Part shown: piece after piece, positions 44,692-53,882 of the stretch
Numbering within the stretch: the stretch's first letter is position 1
How the letters are laid out: each line of letters opens with the position of its first letter
Assembly: GCA_016714365.1 (NCBI GenBank)
Contig: JADJNH010000005.1
Span: 1,526,501-1,590,500, forward strand
DNA: 64,000 nucleotides
Origin: Candidatus Vicinibacter affinis
GTDB lineage: Bacteria; Bacteroidota; Bacteroidia; Chitinophagales; Saprospiraceae
Reading direction: 5' to 3'
Position numbers and translations under genes: made by a program
The notes under the pieces: model-generated
What the model saw: the letters and a program-made list of their open reading frames with translations, nothing else
Databases searched by the model: none
What the model was told of the DNA's origin: nothing

Positions 44692-47331
44692 ATGGAATTA
44701 GAAAGTAGATATTCTCCAAAAGAAGTAGAAGACAAGTGGTATTCCTATTGGGAGTCACGTAAATACTTTAAATCTGTTCCGGATGATCGGAAGGCTTTTA
44801 GCATTGTGATTCCTCCGCCGAACATTACAGGTGTTCTGCACATGGGACATATGCTCAACAATACGGTGCAGGATATTCTTATCAGGAGGGCCAGGCTTTT
44901 AGGAATGAATGCTTGCTGGGTGCCTGGCACTGACCACGCCTCAATAGCAACTGAAGCAAAGGTTGTCCAAATGCTCAGAGAAAAGGGTATTAAAAAGTCA
45001 GATTTAAGCAGGGAAGATTTTCTAAAGTACGCATTTGATTGGAAAGACAAATATGGAGGAATTATTCTTCAACAACTCAGAAAGTTAGGGGCTTCCTGCG
45101 ATTGGGACAGGACTGCCTTTACAATGGATCAGGTAAGATCAGATGCTGTTATTAAAGTTTTTGTCGACTTGTACAGAAAGGGCAAGTTATATCGTGGAAA
45201 CAGAATGATCAATTGGGACCCTGAGGCAAAAACTGTTTTGTCCACAGAAGAGGTTTTGTATAAAGAAGAATCTGCACAGCTTTTTCACATCAAATACATT
45301 CAAGAGGATAATCCTGAAAATTATATAGTGATTGCAACTCAACGACCTGAGACAATTATGGCAGATAGTGCAGTTGCAGTTCATCCTGAAGATGAGAGGT
45401 ATCAAAACTTTCATGGGAAAAGAGTTATTATTCCAATTATTAATCGGGTTATACCGGTGATTACTGATGAATACGTTGACCGTGATTTTGGAACCGGAGC
45501 CTTAAAGATTACGCCAGCCCATGACCAAAATGATTATGAATTAGGGATTAAGCACAAACTGGATATAATAAATATTCTTAATGAAGACGGTAGTTTGAAT
45601 GAAAACGCCGAAATTTTGGTTGGGGAAGATCGTTTTGTTGCGAGAAAAAAAATTAAAAAATTGCTTGAAGAGCATGAAGTATTGTTAAAAGTTCAGGATT
45701 ATCAAACAAATATTGGTCGTTCCGAAAGGACCAATGCTGTTGTAGAACCGAGACTGAGCTTACAATGGTACGTAAACATGAAAGCACTTGCAGCACCTGC
45801 AATAAAAGCAGTCCAGGATCATGAGGTTGAATTCTTACCTGACCACATGCGAAATACCTATAATCATTGGATGGAGAACATCAAGGATTGGTGTATTTCC
45901 CGACAACTTTGGTGGGGGCATCAAATTCCCGCATATTATTATCTTGATGAAGTTATAGTTGCTGAATCTTTAGAGGAAGCAGTTTCCATTGCCAGAATTC
46001 AATTTAACAATCCATCCATTGATTCATCTGATCTCAAGCAGGACGAAGATGTACTTGATACCTGGTTTTCTTCATGGCTGTGGCCCATTTCAGTTTTTGA
46101 TGGCTTCCATAATAAAAAGGAATTAGATTATTATTATCCCACTGCGGTGTTAGTTACAGGTTGGGATATTATTTTCCTGTGGGTTGCCAGAATGATTATG
46201 GCGGGCTATGAATGGAAAAATGAAAAACCATTTGAGAAAGTTTATTTCACGGGCATGGTACGTGATAAGCAAAGAAGAAAGATGTCCAAATCTTTGGGCA
46301 ATTCTCCGGATGCACTGGCACTTATTGAAGAGTATGGTGCTGATGGTGTGAGATTCGGAATGTTGGCTTGTGCTCCTGCCGGAGGAGATTTATTGTTTGA
46401 TGAAAAATTATGTGAACAAGGAAGAAACTTTGCAAATAAAATTTGGAATGCATTGCGTTTAGTGAAGGGATGGCAAGCACAAAGTGGAATAAAAAATCAA
46501 CAAGGGGATGAGTTGGCAATAATTTGGATGGAGAGTCGCTTGCAGGAAATGATGAAAGAGACTCATCAGCAAATGGAAGACTTTAGACTTTCAGAGGCAC
46601 TAAAAAATCTTTACTCATTTATTTGGGAAGATTTTTGTGGGTTTTATTTGGAGGCTGTGAAGCCAAAAAATGGACAAGAAATTTCTCACTATAGTTATGA
46701 AAAAACGTTGTCCTTTTTTGAGCAAATTTGCATCTTGTTGCACCCTTTTATGCCTTTTATTACGGAGGAAATTTGGCATTTGTTGAGAATCAGGGAAAAG
46801 GGGAAAGACTGTATAAACTCGAAATATCCTACACAGCATAGTTTTGATGTAAGTTTGTTGCATTCAATATCTGAACTCAGAGGTGTTGTTACCCAGATTC
46901 GGGAGTTGAGAAATAAACACCAATTAAAGATGAGTTTACCATTACCATTGGCTGTTTTGAAATCAGATATTCCCGGATTATTTCAAATGGAAGGTGCCGG
47001 CGATTTGTTAATGAAGTTGGCCAATGTTTCTGAATTTAAGGAAGTTGATAATGGACTTGATTCCGGTCAGTCTTTCATGGGTATGAGACATAAATATTAC
47101 CTTGATCTGCCCGTACATCAAAATATTGAAGAAGAGGCAGAGAAACTCACAAAAGAAATTGAATACTCTAAAGGTTTTATTGAGGCAACTCAAAAAAAAC
47201 TTGAAAATGTACGTTTCGTAGAAAGTGCTCCCAAGGAACTGGTAGACAAAGAAAGAAAAAAATTAGAAGATGGTCTTACAAGACTAGCTGCATTGGAGGA
47301 AAGTTTATCTCTATTGGTAGGAAAACAATAA
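44692..47331 (+). CDS. valS: Valyl-tRNA synthetase
   Basis: An 879-aa class Ia aminoacyl-tRNA synthetase. The HIGH-type motif is HMGH at 50-53 in PPPNITGVLHMGHMLNN. The CP1 editing domain contains TQRPETIMADSAVAVHP, the KMSKS motif is at about 530-534 (RRKMSKSLGN), and the anticodon-binding region contains NKIWNALRLVKGW. A C-terminal coiled coil (about 805-879) is the ValRS arm. Length and motifs match the family. It follows the phosphatase-like gene with a 1-base gap. Confidence 0.97.
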   Translation: MELESRYSPKEVEDKWYSYWESRKYFKSVPDDRKAFSIVIPPPNITGVLHMGHMLNNTVQDILIRRARLLGMNACWVPGTDHASIATEAKVVQMLREKGIKKSDLSREDFLKYAFDWKDKYGGIILQQLRKLGASCDWDRTAFTMDQVRSDAVIKVFVDLYRKGKLYRGNRMINWDPEAKTVLSTEEVLYKEESAQLFHIKYIQEDNPENYIVIATQRPETIMADSAVAVHPEDERYQNFHGKRVIIPIINRVIPVITDEYVDRDFGTGALKITPAHDQNDYELGIKHKLDIINILNEDGSLNENAEILVGEDRFVARKKIKKLLEEHEVLLKVQDYQTNIGRSERTNAVVEPRLSLQWYVNMKALAAPAIKAVQDHEVEFLPDHMRNTYNHWMENIKDWCISRQLWWGHQIPAYYYLDEVIVAESLEEAVSIARIQFNNPSIDSSDLKQDEDVLDTWFSSWLWPISVFDGFHNKKELDYYYPTAVLVTGWDIIFLWVARMIMAGYEWKNEKPFEKVYFTGMVRDKQRRKMSKSLGNSPDALALIEEYGADGVRFGMLACAPAGGDLLFDEKLCEQGRNFANKIWNALRLVKGWQAQSGIKNQQGDELAIIWMESRLQEMMKETHQQMEDFRLSEALKNLYSFIWEDFCGFYLEAVKPKNGQEISHYSYEKTLSFFEQICILLHPFMPFITEEIWHLLRIREKGKDCINSKYPTQHSFDVSLLHSISELRGVVTQIRELRNKHQLKMSLPLPLAVLKSDIPGLFQMEGAGDLLMKLANVSEFKEVDNGLDSGQSFMGMRHKYYLDLPVHQNIEEEAEKLTKEIEYSKGFIEATQKKLENVRFVESAPKELVDKERKKLEDGLTRLAALEESLSLLVGKQ

Positions 47332-47642
47332 ACAATCAGACATTTATAAATGCAAACAATCATACTATGATGTAGAAATGATTTTGTTGCAGGCAGGTAA
47401 AATAAATTTTCAGATTGACTGGTTAATTAATTGTTGAATGCATTGTTTGCAATATATTATTTTGATTTTTAATAAAGCAGGCTTTGTATTTCGGTGAAAA
47501 CCCTTAATTTTGAAAAATCAGGGTTTACCCTTAGTTTTAGTCTGGTTTGAGTTTTGTATCTTTGTTCTGTCAAACATCTCCTGTGGCATTTCTTAGTTTC
47601 GGTTACCTCCGGAATTATTTCATTAAATTATAAATTTTATAT
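47332..47642. other. Intergenic region with a -7 box for the downstream protease
   Basis: 311 bases without a gene. An imperfect inverted repeat AAACCCT...AGGGTTT (47498-47526) is present, without a T-run. The only promoter-like element is TATCTTTG at 47557-47564. Confidence 0.5.
47557..47564 (+). promoter_or_regulatory. Predicted -7 box for the reprolysin-like protease gene
   Basis: TATCTTTG is an exact TAnnTTTG match, 78 bases before the ATG. It implies a 5' untranslated leader of about 70 bases. No clean TTG is found about 20 bases upstream. Confidence 0.45.
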
Positions 47643-50237
47643 ATGCGATCCATCAAAAACCTATCGCTGCTAAGCGTTTGTATGTTCTTTTTCATAAGTT
47701 CGTTTGCCCAAGGAACGGACCATGTTTTTGTATCTGTCGTTCGTGCAGGTAAATCAGGTATTATCTCACAAAATGTACAAAGTGCTAAAGATGCTTCAGT
47801 ACATTTTCAGAAATTTGAACATGCTTTAATCACAGAAGACAAATTTGAATCACTAGCGAAGTACAATTTGCGCAAAGCTAACTTCTTGTCAATTAACACT
47901 CAAAGTTTGGAGGCTATTCGGTTATCTAGGCCTGAAGCAATTCAAATATCCATTCCATCAGACGCTGGTCCTGCTTTAACAATGGATCTCATCAGAGTAG
48001 ATCTATTGTCTGAAGGATTTAAGGTCAGTACCTCAGATGGAACCAATGAAGAATATGTTCCGGGTGTTTTCTATCAAGGTGTTATTAGAGGTTCTGAGGA
48101 AAATTCATTGGTTGCATTAAGTTTTTTTGATCAGGAAATAATTGGTATGTTTTCTATTGATCAGGACAACTTCGTCCTCCAACCCTCCAAAGATTTTCCT
48201 GGGAAGTTGATTTTGTACAATGACAAAGACCTTATTAAATATTCTGAAATGGAATGCCTTACAGACCATTTGGAATCAGTAGTGAGAGATCCAACTCCGT
48301 CTACAGAAATGGCAGCTGGAGACTGCATTCGTGTTTACATTGAATGTGATTATGCATTACAGCAAAACAAGGGAGGGGTAACCAATACGGTCAACTGGAT
48401 TACATCTGTTTATAACAATGTTAAAACTCTGTACACAAATGAGAGCATCAATACAACTGTTTCTGAAGTTTTCGTTTGGACAACTCAAGATTCTTATAGC
48501 AAAACAAATTCAGTAACTGCTTTAAATCAATTCAAAACTGCAAGGCCGACCTTTAATGGAGATCTTGCGCACCTTGCTGCCCTCGGTGGTCAAAATATAG
48601 GTGGTGTTGCATGGGTGGATGCCTTGTGCACCTCTTACAAATATGCATACAGTAATATTTCTTCTACTTATTCGGATGTTCCAACCTATTCCTGGACAGT
48701 TGAGGTTATGACCCATGAAATGGGACATAACATAGGTTCCAATCATACTCAATGGTGTGGATGGACCGGAGGAGCAATTGACAATTGCTACACCACAGAA
48801 GGAGGGTGTCCTCCTGGGCCAGCCCCAACAAATGGTGGCACTATTATGAGTTATTGTCATTTGACTTCATACGGAATAAACTTTAACAATGGTTTTGGTC
48901 CTCTACCAGGTGACAAAATCAGATCCAGAGTGGCTGCTGTTACTTGTTTGGGAACAAGTTGTAGTGGAGGATCTTGCAATGTGCCTACTGGCCTGCAAAT
49001 CAGTAACATTACCACAAATTCAGCCACCGCTTCATGGAATGCAGTTTCAGGTGCGAATTCATACACATTTGAATATAAAATTTCCACTTCCGGAACTTGG
49101 ACTGTAGCTACTGTTACAACCACGTCTTACAACATGACGGGTCTAAGTGCAAACTCTACTTACAACACACGTGTAAAAACGAATTGTACCTCCGGCTCAA
49201 GCGCCTATTCTGCTCAGGTTAATTTTACGACCTCGTCAGGAGGCTCATGCGGTACTCCAACCAATTTGTCGGTTAGTAATATTACTACAACAACAGCCAC
49301 TGTATCCTGGACTGCAGTTGCCGGAGCCAGTTCTTATAACTTTCAGTACAAACTTAATACTTCCGGGCAATGGAACCAGGTTAATGTGACAACTACTTCT
49401 GTGAACATGACCGGTATGAGTCCTGCTACAAAATATGACGTACGAGTTCAGGCAAAGTGTGGAGCGACTTTGGGTGCTTTTACGAATGTGGTAAGCTTTA
49501 CGACACTTGCCAATGGCTACTGTGTTTCAAAAGGGAATAATGCCAGCTATGAATGGGTTAAAAGGGTAAAACTTGGAACAATAGACAGGACATCCGGAAA
49601 TGATGGTGGTTATTACAATGGTACCGGATTGACTACAGATGTAAACAAAGGCACAACTTATACTCTGAACTATCAGGCTGGTTCAACTGGAGGATCAGGA
49701 ACTTTGTATTGGAAGGTCTGGATAGATTTTAATAAAAACAACTCTTTTACTGACCCTGGAGAGGAGGTTGTATCACAAGCTACTTCCAGCTTAACATTAT
49801 TAGCTAAAAATTTCACTGTTCCATCAGGTGCTGCGACAGGTTCTACTCGAATGAGAGTATCATTAAAATATGCCGGATATGCAACATCTTGTCAAACATT
49901 TGCATATGGCGAAGTGGAAGATTACAGCATAAATATTAAAGCTGCCGGTACATTAATCTCAGGAGAAAATGAACTGAAGTCTGAATCACCATTCCAGGTA
50001 TATCCGAACCCTTTTACGGATGATTTGAATGTTGATTTCTTTGCACCCGAGGATGGAAAATATTCTTGTAAATTAGTTGATCTATTAGGCAGAGTAATCA
50101 TCAACCATCCGGTGAATGCAATCAAAGGAACAAACAGTGTTTCATTGTCTGTAGAGGGACTTCAACCTGCAGCATACCTAATTATTTTAACAGACGGTAA
50201 AACAACTAAGCAAAAGAAAGTTTTCAGAATAGATTAA
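47643..50237 (+). CDS. Secreted reprolysin-like metalloprotease with FnIII, GEVED and T9SS sorting domains
   Basis: An 864-aa protein with a signal peptide (about 1-22, ending SFAQ) and a propeptide-like region to about 215. An M12-type catalytic domain has HEMGHNIGSNH, with zinc ligands His358, His362 and His368 and Glu359. Two fibronectin type III repeats follow at about 445-530 and 535-620 (each with SNITT...ATxSW...YxFxYK). A GEVED domain (about 625-765) contains VWIDFNKNNSFTDPGEEV and ends YGEVEDYSI. A type A T9SS sorting domain starts at FQVYPNPFTDDL (about 783) and runs to the C terminus. It should be secreted through T9SS and act on external proteins. A bidirectional terminator follows. 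Confidence 0.92.
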   Translation: MRSIKNLSLLSVCMFFFISSFAQGTDHVFVSVVRAGKSGIISQNVQSAKDASVHFQKFEHALITEDKFESLAKYNLRKANFLSINTQSLEAIRLSRPEAIQISIPSDAGPALTMDLIRVDLLSEGFKVSTSDGTNEEYVPGVFYQGVIRGSEENSLVALSFFDQEIIGMFSIDQDNFVLQPSKDFPGKLILYNDKDLIKYSEMECLTDHLESVVRDPTPSTEMAAGDCIRVYIECDYALQQNKGGVTNTVNWITSVYNNVKTLYTNESINTTVSEVFVWTTQDSYSKTNSVTALNQFKTARPTFNGDLAHLAALGGQNIGGVAWVDALCTSYKYAYSNISSTYSDVPTYSWTVEVMTHEMGHNIGSNHTQWCGWTGGAIDNCYTTEGGCPPGPAPTNGGTIMSYCHLTSYGINFNNGFGPLPGDKIRSRVAAVTCLGTSCSGGSCNVPTGLQISNITTNSATASWNAVSGANSYTFEYKISTSGTWTVATVTTTSYNMTGLSANSTYNTRVKTNCTSGSSAYSAQVNFTTSSGGSCGTPTNLSVSNITTTTATVSWTAVAGASSYNFQYKLNTSGQWNQVNVTTTSVNMTGMSPATKYDVRVQAKCGATLGAFTNVVSFTTLANGYCVSKGNNASYEWVKRVKLGTIDRTSGNDGGYYNGTGLTTDVNKGTTYTLNYQAGSTGGSGTLYWKVWIDFNKNNSFTDPGEEVVSQATSSLTLLAKNFTVPSGAATGSTRMRVSLKYAGYATSCQTFAYGEVEDYSINIKAAGTLISGENELKSESPFQVYPNPFTDDLNVDFFAPEDGKYSCKLVDLLGRVIINHPVNAIKGTNSVSLSVEGLQPAAYLIILTDGKTTKQKKVFRID

Positions 50238-50269
50238 TAGGGTTTGGTTTTAGAAATGATTTTGATTGT

Positions 50270-50309
50270 AAAAATGTCCGCTTGTATTCAGGCGGACATT
50301 TTTATTTTC
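50270..50309. terminator. Bidirectional terminator
   Basis: A perfect 12-bp stem AAAAATGTCCGC (50270-50281) pairs with GCGGACATTTTT (50292-50303) around a 10-base loop, with T's on both sides. It lies between the convergent protease gene and the 218-aa membrane protein gene and should stop transcription from both. Confidence 0.9.
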
Positions 50310-50318
50310 ATCTAAATC

Positions 50319-50975
50319 TTATGGCTCAAATATTGTCTTGCATTTACAATCCGGGTGGTCAAACAGAATCATTTTAATATTCGGGTCACTGTAGTGGGTT
50401 ATTGGTTTTTTGGTGGTCAATCCTACTATGAATAGAATTACCCCTGTGATTAATACTGGAATTGCTATTAGATTTAAACAACCAGCGTTCGCTGTTTCCG
50501 CCAATCCACCATCGTTCTGGGCGGAGGCACCGATAAAAACCAAACCACTTAAAATGGTCAGAATGATGCCGGCAATCCCTAAGCCGTTTAGCTTATTTTT
50601 TGAAATTTTCTCTGTTTGTGTAGGATTTACTTTTCCAAGACCCTTGAATTCCTTTTGCGGTATAGTGTATTGGTAACCTTCACTTGAGGTAATCGAGATC
50701 TCATTTGAATGAAGAGAATTCAATTTAAATGGGTTTTGCAATTGTGCTTTAGGGATGGGGCTTTTGCGGGCATCCCTGAATGTGATCCATACCTGATCAT
50801 TCTTATAAAATCTCTGGATACTGGAATCCTTGAAAATGCACTCCAGCAATAATGGGGGATTTGTTTCTTGGGCATTAATAAAGAACAAATTGAAACACAG
50901 CATCCATATAAATGCTACGAATTTTCTACTTGCATAAGAAGCAAATAGAATGGAAATGTCATACACAAAATGCAT
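50319..50975 (-). CDS. Membrane protein of unknown function
   Basis: A 218-aa protein: an N-terminal hydrophobic segment or signal (about 17-36, ending INAQ), then an extracytoplasmic beta-type stretch (about 37-120). Two closely spaced transmembrane segments follow (about 131-150 and 168-187), then a short tail ending DCKCKTIFEP. The start may lie a little downstream of 50975, because the first 12 residues are not typical of a signal. I do not recognise a family; Bacteroidota often have such secreted proteins with a hydrophobic helical pair. Confidence 0.55.
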   Translation of the reverse strand: MHFVYDISILFASYASRKFVAFIWMLCFNLFFINAQETNPPLLLECIFKDSSIQRFYKNDQVWITFRDARKSPIPKAQLQNPFKLNSLHSNEISITSSEGYQYTIPQKEFKGLGKVNPTQTEKISKNKLNGLGIAGIILTILSGLVFIGASAQNDGGLAETANAGCLNLIAIPVLITGVILFIVGLTTKKPITHYSDPNIKMILFDHPDCKCKTIFEP

Positions 50976-51108
50976 AATAGTGGTGTCTTTAAGTTAAATA
51001 ATAAATATAGTGCTGAATCTTTGTAAGATTCCAATTCAAAAATAATTCAAAAATTTAATTTCTCTATTATTTTCATAAATATTTTTTATCTTACATTATA
51101 CTTAATTG

Positions 51109-52590
51109 TCAGGAAAGGAATTTAGCTATTATCCGATGAGCAAAATCTCTTAGTTCCCATGAAAGATTAAATTGCCAAATTCCCCAAGTAAAAAGAATGC
51201 TGATAGAAATACTTTTTGCCAAAATTGAAAAATAGGCTGACATGTGCCAATCAATTACAGAAACAAAAATGGTTATTATAAGGCCAAAAAGAATGATTTT
51301 CAACCATTGAAGATCAAAAGGATTTAATTTCAAAAAATGAATGATCATGATGGATTTTGAAATGTTATAAATTGACACAGAGATTAGAGTACCCATCGCT
51401 GCACCTAAAATTCCAAATGTTGGTATGAAGAAGAAATTGAAACCTATGTTCATTGTTGCTAAAATGATCAGTAAAATAGTTTCTAACCTATAATGTTTCG
51501 AATAGTTAAAAATATGATGATTGATACCCGTGGAAGCATCTACCACTCTTGCCAAAAGTAACAGGCCAACGCAATACTTAATTCCCTGCATTTTTTGCGG
51601 ATTGGGCATGATGCTGGTAAGATCATCCATGCAAGCCCATAAGCACACCCCAAGCCACAATGTTGGAATGAGCATGTTAATAACCGACTTTTTATAATAT
51701 TGTTTGAGCACCGAATGATCATCTGCTTTAGAAGCTTCAGAAATAAATGGATTGAGAATTTCGGTTAATGATAATGCAGGAATGTATACTGCATTGCAAA
51801 TAAAGGATGCCAGAACAAATTTGCCCGTTTCTTCCGCATTTAAGAAACTCGAAATCATTAGTGTGTCAATTCTTAAAGCAAGAACCGCGCTGACACCTCC
51901 TATAATATTGAATACAGCAAAGTTGAACATTTCCCGTCTAAGCGGGGTTTTGAAGATTTCTAAGTTAAATGAAAAGAATCCAGAATTTTGTTTTCTCAAT
52001 TTAAAAAAAATAAATAAAGTAATTCCAAAGTAGTAGACCAATATACACAAAATAAACTGTGAAACAGTCAAGTATTCTTTTATACAAAGTATGAAAATAA
52101 GAGGTAATATTATTTTCATCAGATTCTGAAGTAATGCAGGGATTGCAATCTGTTTTTTATTCACAGAACAAATTCCCATCAGATCAAACAATACATAAAG
52201 AAGAGTTAAGGGTAATAGAAAAGTGGCATATTTGGCAATCGTGCCTGTTGGGTCTACAACCTGACTGATGTACCAAGGTTTTATAATAAGGAATAGTAAA
52301 ACAAAAATCATCATTCCGAGCATATAGCCACCTAATATGAAATAGAAAAAGCCGGATTTTTGATCTCTTGTTTGGTTGAAAAAAGGCGAATATCTGATTA
52401 GCACTGCCCCAAATCCTAAAGTAATGAACGGTGTAAATAAAGAAGCTGTATTTGTGAGAAATCCGTAAAGCCCATACAATTCAAGATTTTTTGGGTAGAT
52501 AAAAAGAGTACTAAAAATTCCAATTGCCACACCAAAATAACTGATGAGGGCGAAAAAAAAACCTTGTTTTCGGATGACTGAATGGCTCAC
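51109..52590 (-). CDS. Polysaccharide/O-antigen flippase-like membrane protein (MOP superfamily)
   Basis: A 493-aa polytopic protein with about 12-14 transmembrane segments evenly spaced through its length. Landmarks include the N-terminal FFALISYFGVAIGIFSTLF (helix 1), FTPFITLGFGAVLIRY, and a central ALRIDTLMISSFLNAEETGKFVLA, a pattern typical of Wzx-like flippases that move undecaprenyl-linked oligosaccharides to the periplasm. It is divergent from the sugar aminotransferase gene, with 76 bases between starts, which fits a surface-polysaccharide role. No other polysaccharide genes are nearby. Confidence 0.85.
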   Translation of the reverse strand: MSHSVIRKQGFFFALISYFGVAIGIFSTLFIYPKNLELYGLYGFLTNTASLFTPFITLGFGAVLIRYSPFFNQTRDQKSGFFYFILGGYMLGMMIFVLLFLIIKPWYISQVVDPTGTIAKYATFLLPLTLLYVLFDLMGICSVNKKQIAIPALLQNLMKIILPLIFILCIKEYLTVSQFILCILVYYFGITLFIFFKLRKQNSGFFSFNLEIFKTPLRREMFNFAVFNIIGGVSAVLALRIDTLMISSFLNAEETGKFVLASFICNAVYIPALSLTEILNPFISEASKADDHSVLKQYYKKSVINMLIPTLWLGVCLWACMDDLTSIMPNPQKMQGIKYCVGLLLLARVVDASTGINHHIFNYSKHYRLETILLIILATMNIGFNFFFIPTFGILGAAMGTLISVSIYNISKSIMIIHFLKLNPFDLQWLKIILFGLIITIFVSVIDWHMSAYFSILAKSISISILFTWGIWQFNLSWELRDFAHRIIAKFLS

Positions 52591-52666
52591 AAAGACAAAG
52601 AAAGAAATAATTCCCTATTTAAAACAGACTCAGCATCAAAATCAGTTACTTTGCAAAAACTATTTT

Positions 52667-53812
52667 ATGATTTATCATGACTTGGAAAGTATTTCATTGA
52701 GTAAACCATATCGTGCCTCTAATGAATTAACTTATCTAAAAGAGTCATTGGATTCTGGACATGTTTCCTCATTGGGCGTATTTTCTCAAAAGTGCGAATC
52801 CTGGTTTGAACAACACTTGAGTTGCAGCAGAGCTTTAATGACTCATTCCTGCACTGCAGCTTTGGAAATGGTTGCGCTTTTGATCGAAACACAACCTGGG
52901 GATGAAATCATTCTCCCATCGTTTACTTTTGTTTCAACTGCAAATGCATTTGCTTTGAGAGGTGCAAGCCTAAAGTTTGCAGACAGTTTACCTAACCATC
53001 CAAACGTTGATCCTGCGTCAATCATATCTCTTATATCTTCCAGGACAAAAGCAATTGTTGTAGTTCATTATGCGGGCATGGCAATTGATATGGATTCCTT
53101 ATTGGTTATTTGTAGAGAAAAGAATATTTTTCTAATCGAAGATGCTGCACAAGGGATGCATTCTCACTACAAAAATAAGCCTGTTGGAACGATTGGTGAT
53201 TTTGCAACATTTTCATTTCATGAAACAAAACCAATTTCCTGTGGAGAAGGAGGTATGCTCATCATTAATAGACCCGAGTATATTCCTTTGGCTGAAAAGA
53301 TCCTTGAAAAAGGTACCAATAAAATTGAGTTCAAAAGAGGAGGGGTGCAATCTTATGAATGGAATTGTTTGGGTTCGTCTTTTGCTGCATCTCAACTTCA
53401 AGCAGCTGTACTATTAGCACAATTGGAAGAAGTAGACATGATATTTGAAATTCGAAAAAGTAAATGGCAGATTTATGACCGTGAACTAAAAATAGAAAAT
53501 TTTTCATTTCGGCTTCCTCAATCATTTGATTTCTCAAGCTACAACACTTCAGTTTTTTACCTTGAAATTCTCAAACCCTCCCTCAGAAATATCTTGATCC
53601 GAAAATTCAATGAAAAAGGAATACAAGCAACCTTTCACTATAAATGTCTTCATACAAGCCCATTTGGAAAGCAATGGAATAAAGAGGAATTACCAAATGC
53701 CAAATACTGGGAAGAGAATATTATTAGACTTCCCCTACATACTGATTTGTCTGACTTGGAAGTTGTAAAAATTATAGGAATTCTAAATGAATTTCTTTCA
53801 GAATCTGAATGA
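52667..53812 (+). CDS. rffA: dTDP-4-amino-4,6-dideoxygalactose transaminase-like aminotransferase (DegT/DnrJ/EryC1 family)
   Basis: A 381-aa PLP enzyme that makes 4-amino-4,6-dideoxyhexose nucleotides from the 4-keto sugar. It shows SHVSSLG-like opening (DSGHVSSLGVFSQ), THSCTAALEM, LPSFTFVSTANAFALRG, EDAAQGMHSHYK and the Schiff-base lysine Lys188 in FHETKPISCGEGG. The FHETKxxxCGEGG pattern is that of RffA/WecE. The frame is open from 52544, but the ATG at 52667 matches the family's N terminus and avoids overlap with the divergent flippase gene. The symbol is by similarity; other 4-amino sugars are possible. Confidence 0.82.
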   Translation: MIYHDLESISLSKPYRASNELTYLKESLDSGHVSSLGVFSQKCESWFEQHLSCSRALMTHSCTAALEMVALLIETQPGDEIILPSFTFVSTANAFALRGASLKFADSLPNHPNVDPASIISLISSRTKAIVVVHYAGMAIDMDSLLVICREKNIFLIEDAAQGMHSHYKNKPVGTIGDFATFSFHETKPISCGEGGMLIINRPEYIPLAEKILEKGTNKIEFKRGGVQSYEWNCLGSSFAASQLQAAVLLAQLEEVDMIFEIRKSKWQIYDRELKIENFSFRLPQSFDFSSYNTSVFYLEILKPSLRNILIRKFNEKGIQATFHYKCLHTSPFGKQWNKEELPNAKYWEENIIRLPLHTDLSDLEVVKIIGILNEFLSESE

Positions 53813-53882
53813 TGGCCTATTTAATTTTTGTGTAAAGAGAAAGAATGTTCCCGCAGTCAAGCTTTATTTTTTAAAACATCAA

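Noticed and set aside
47498..47526. AAACCCT...AGGGTTT inverted repeat considered as the valS terminator
   Set aside because: It is imperfect, has a long loop, lacks a T-run and lies about 170 bases past valS.
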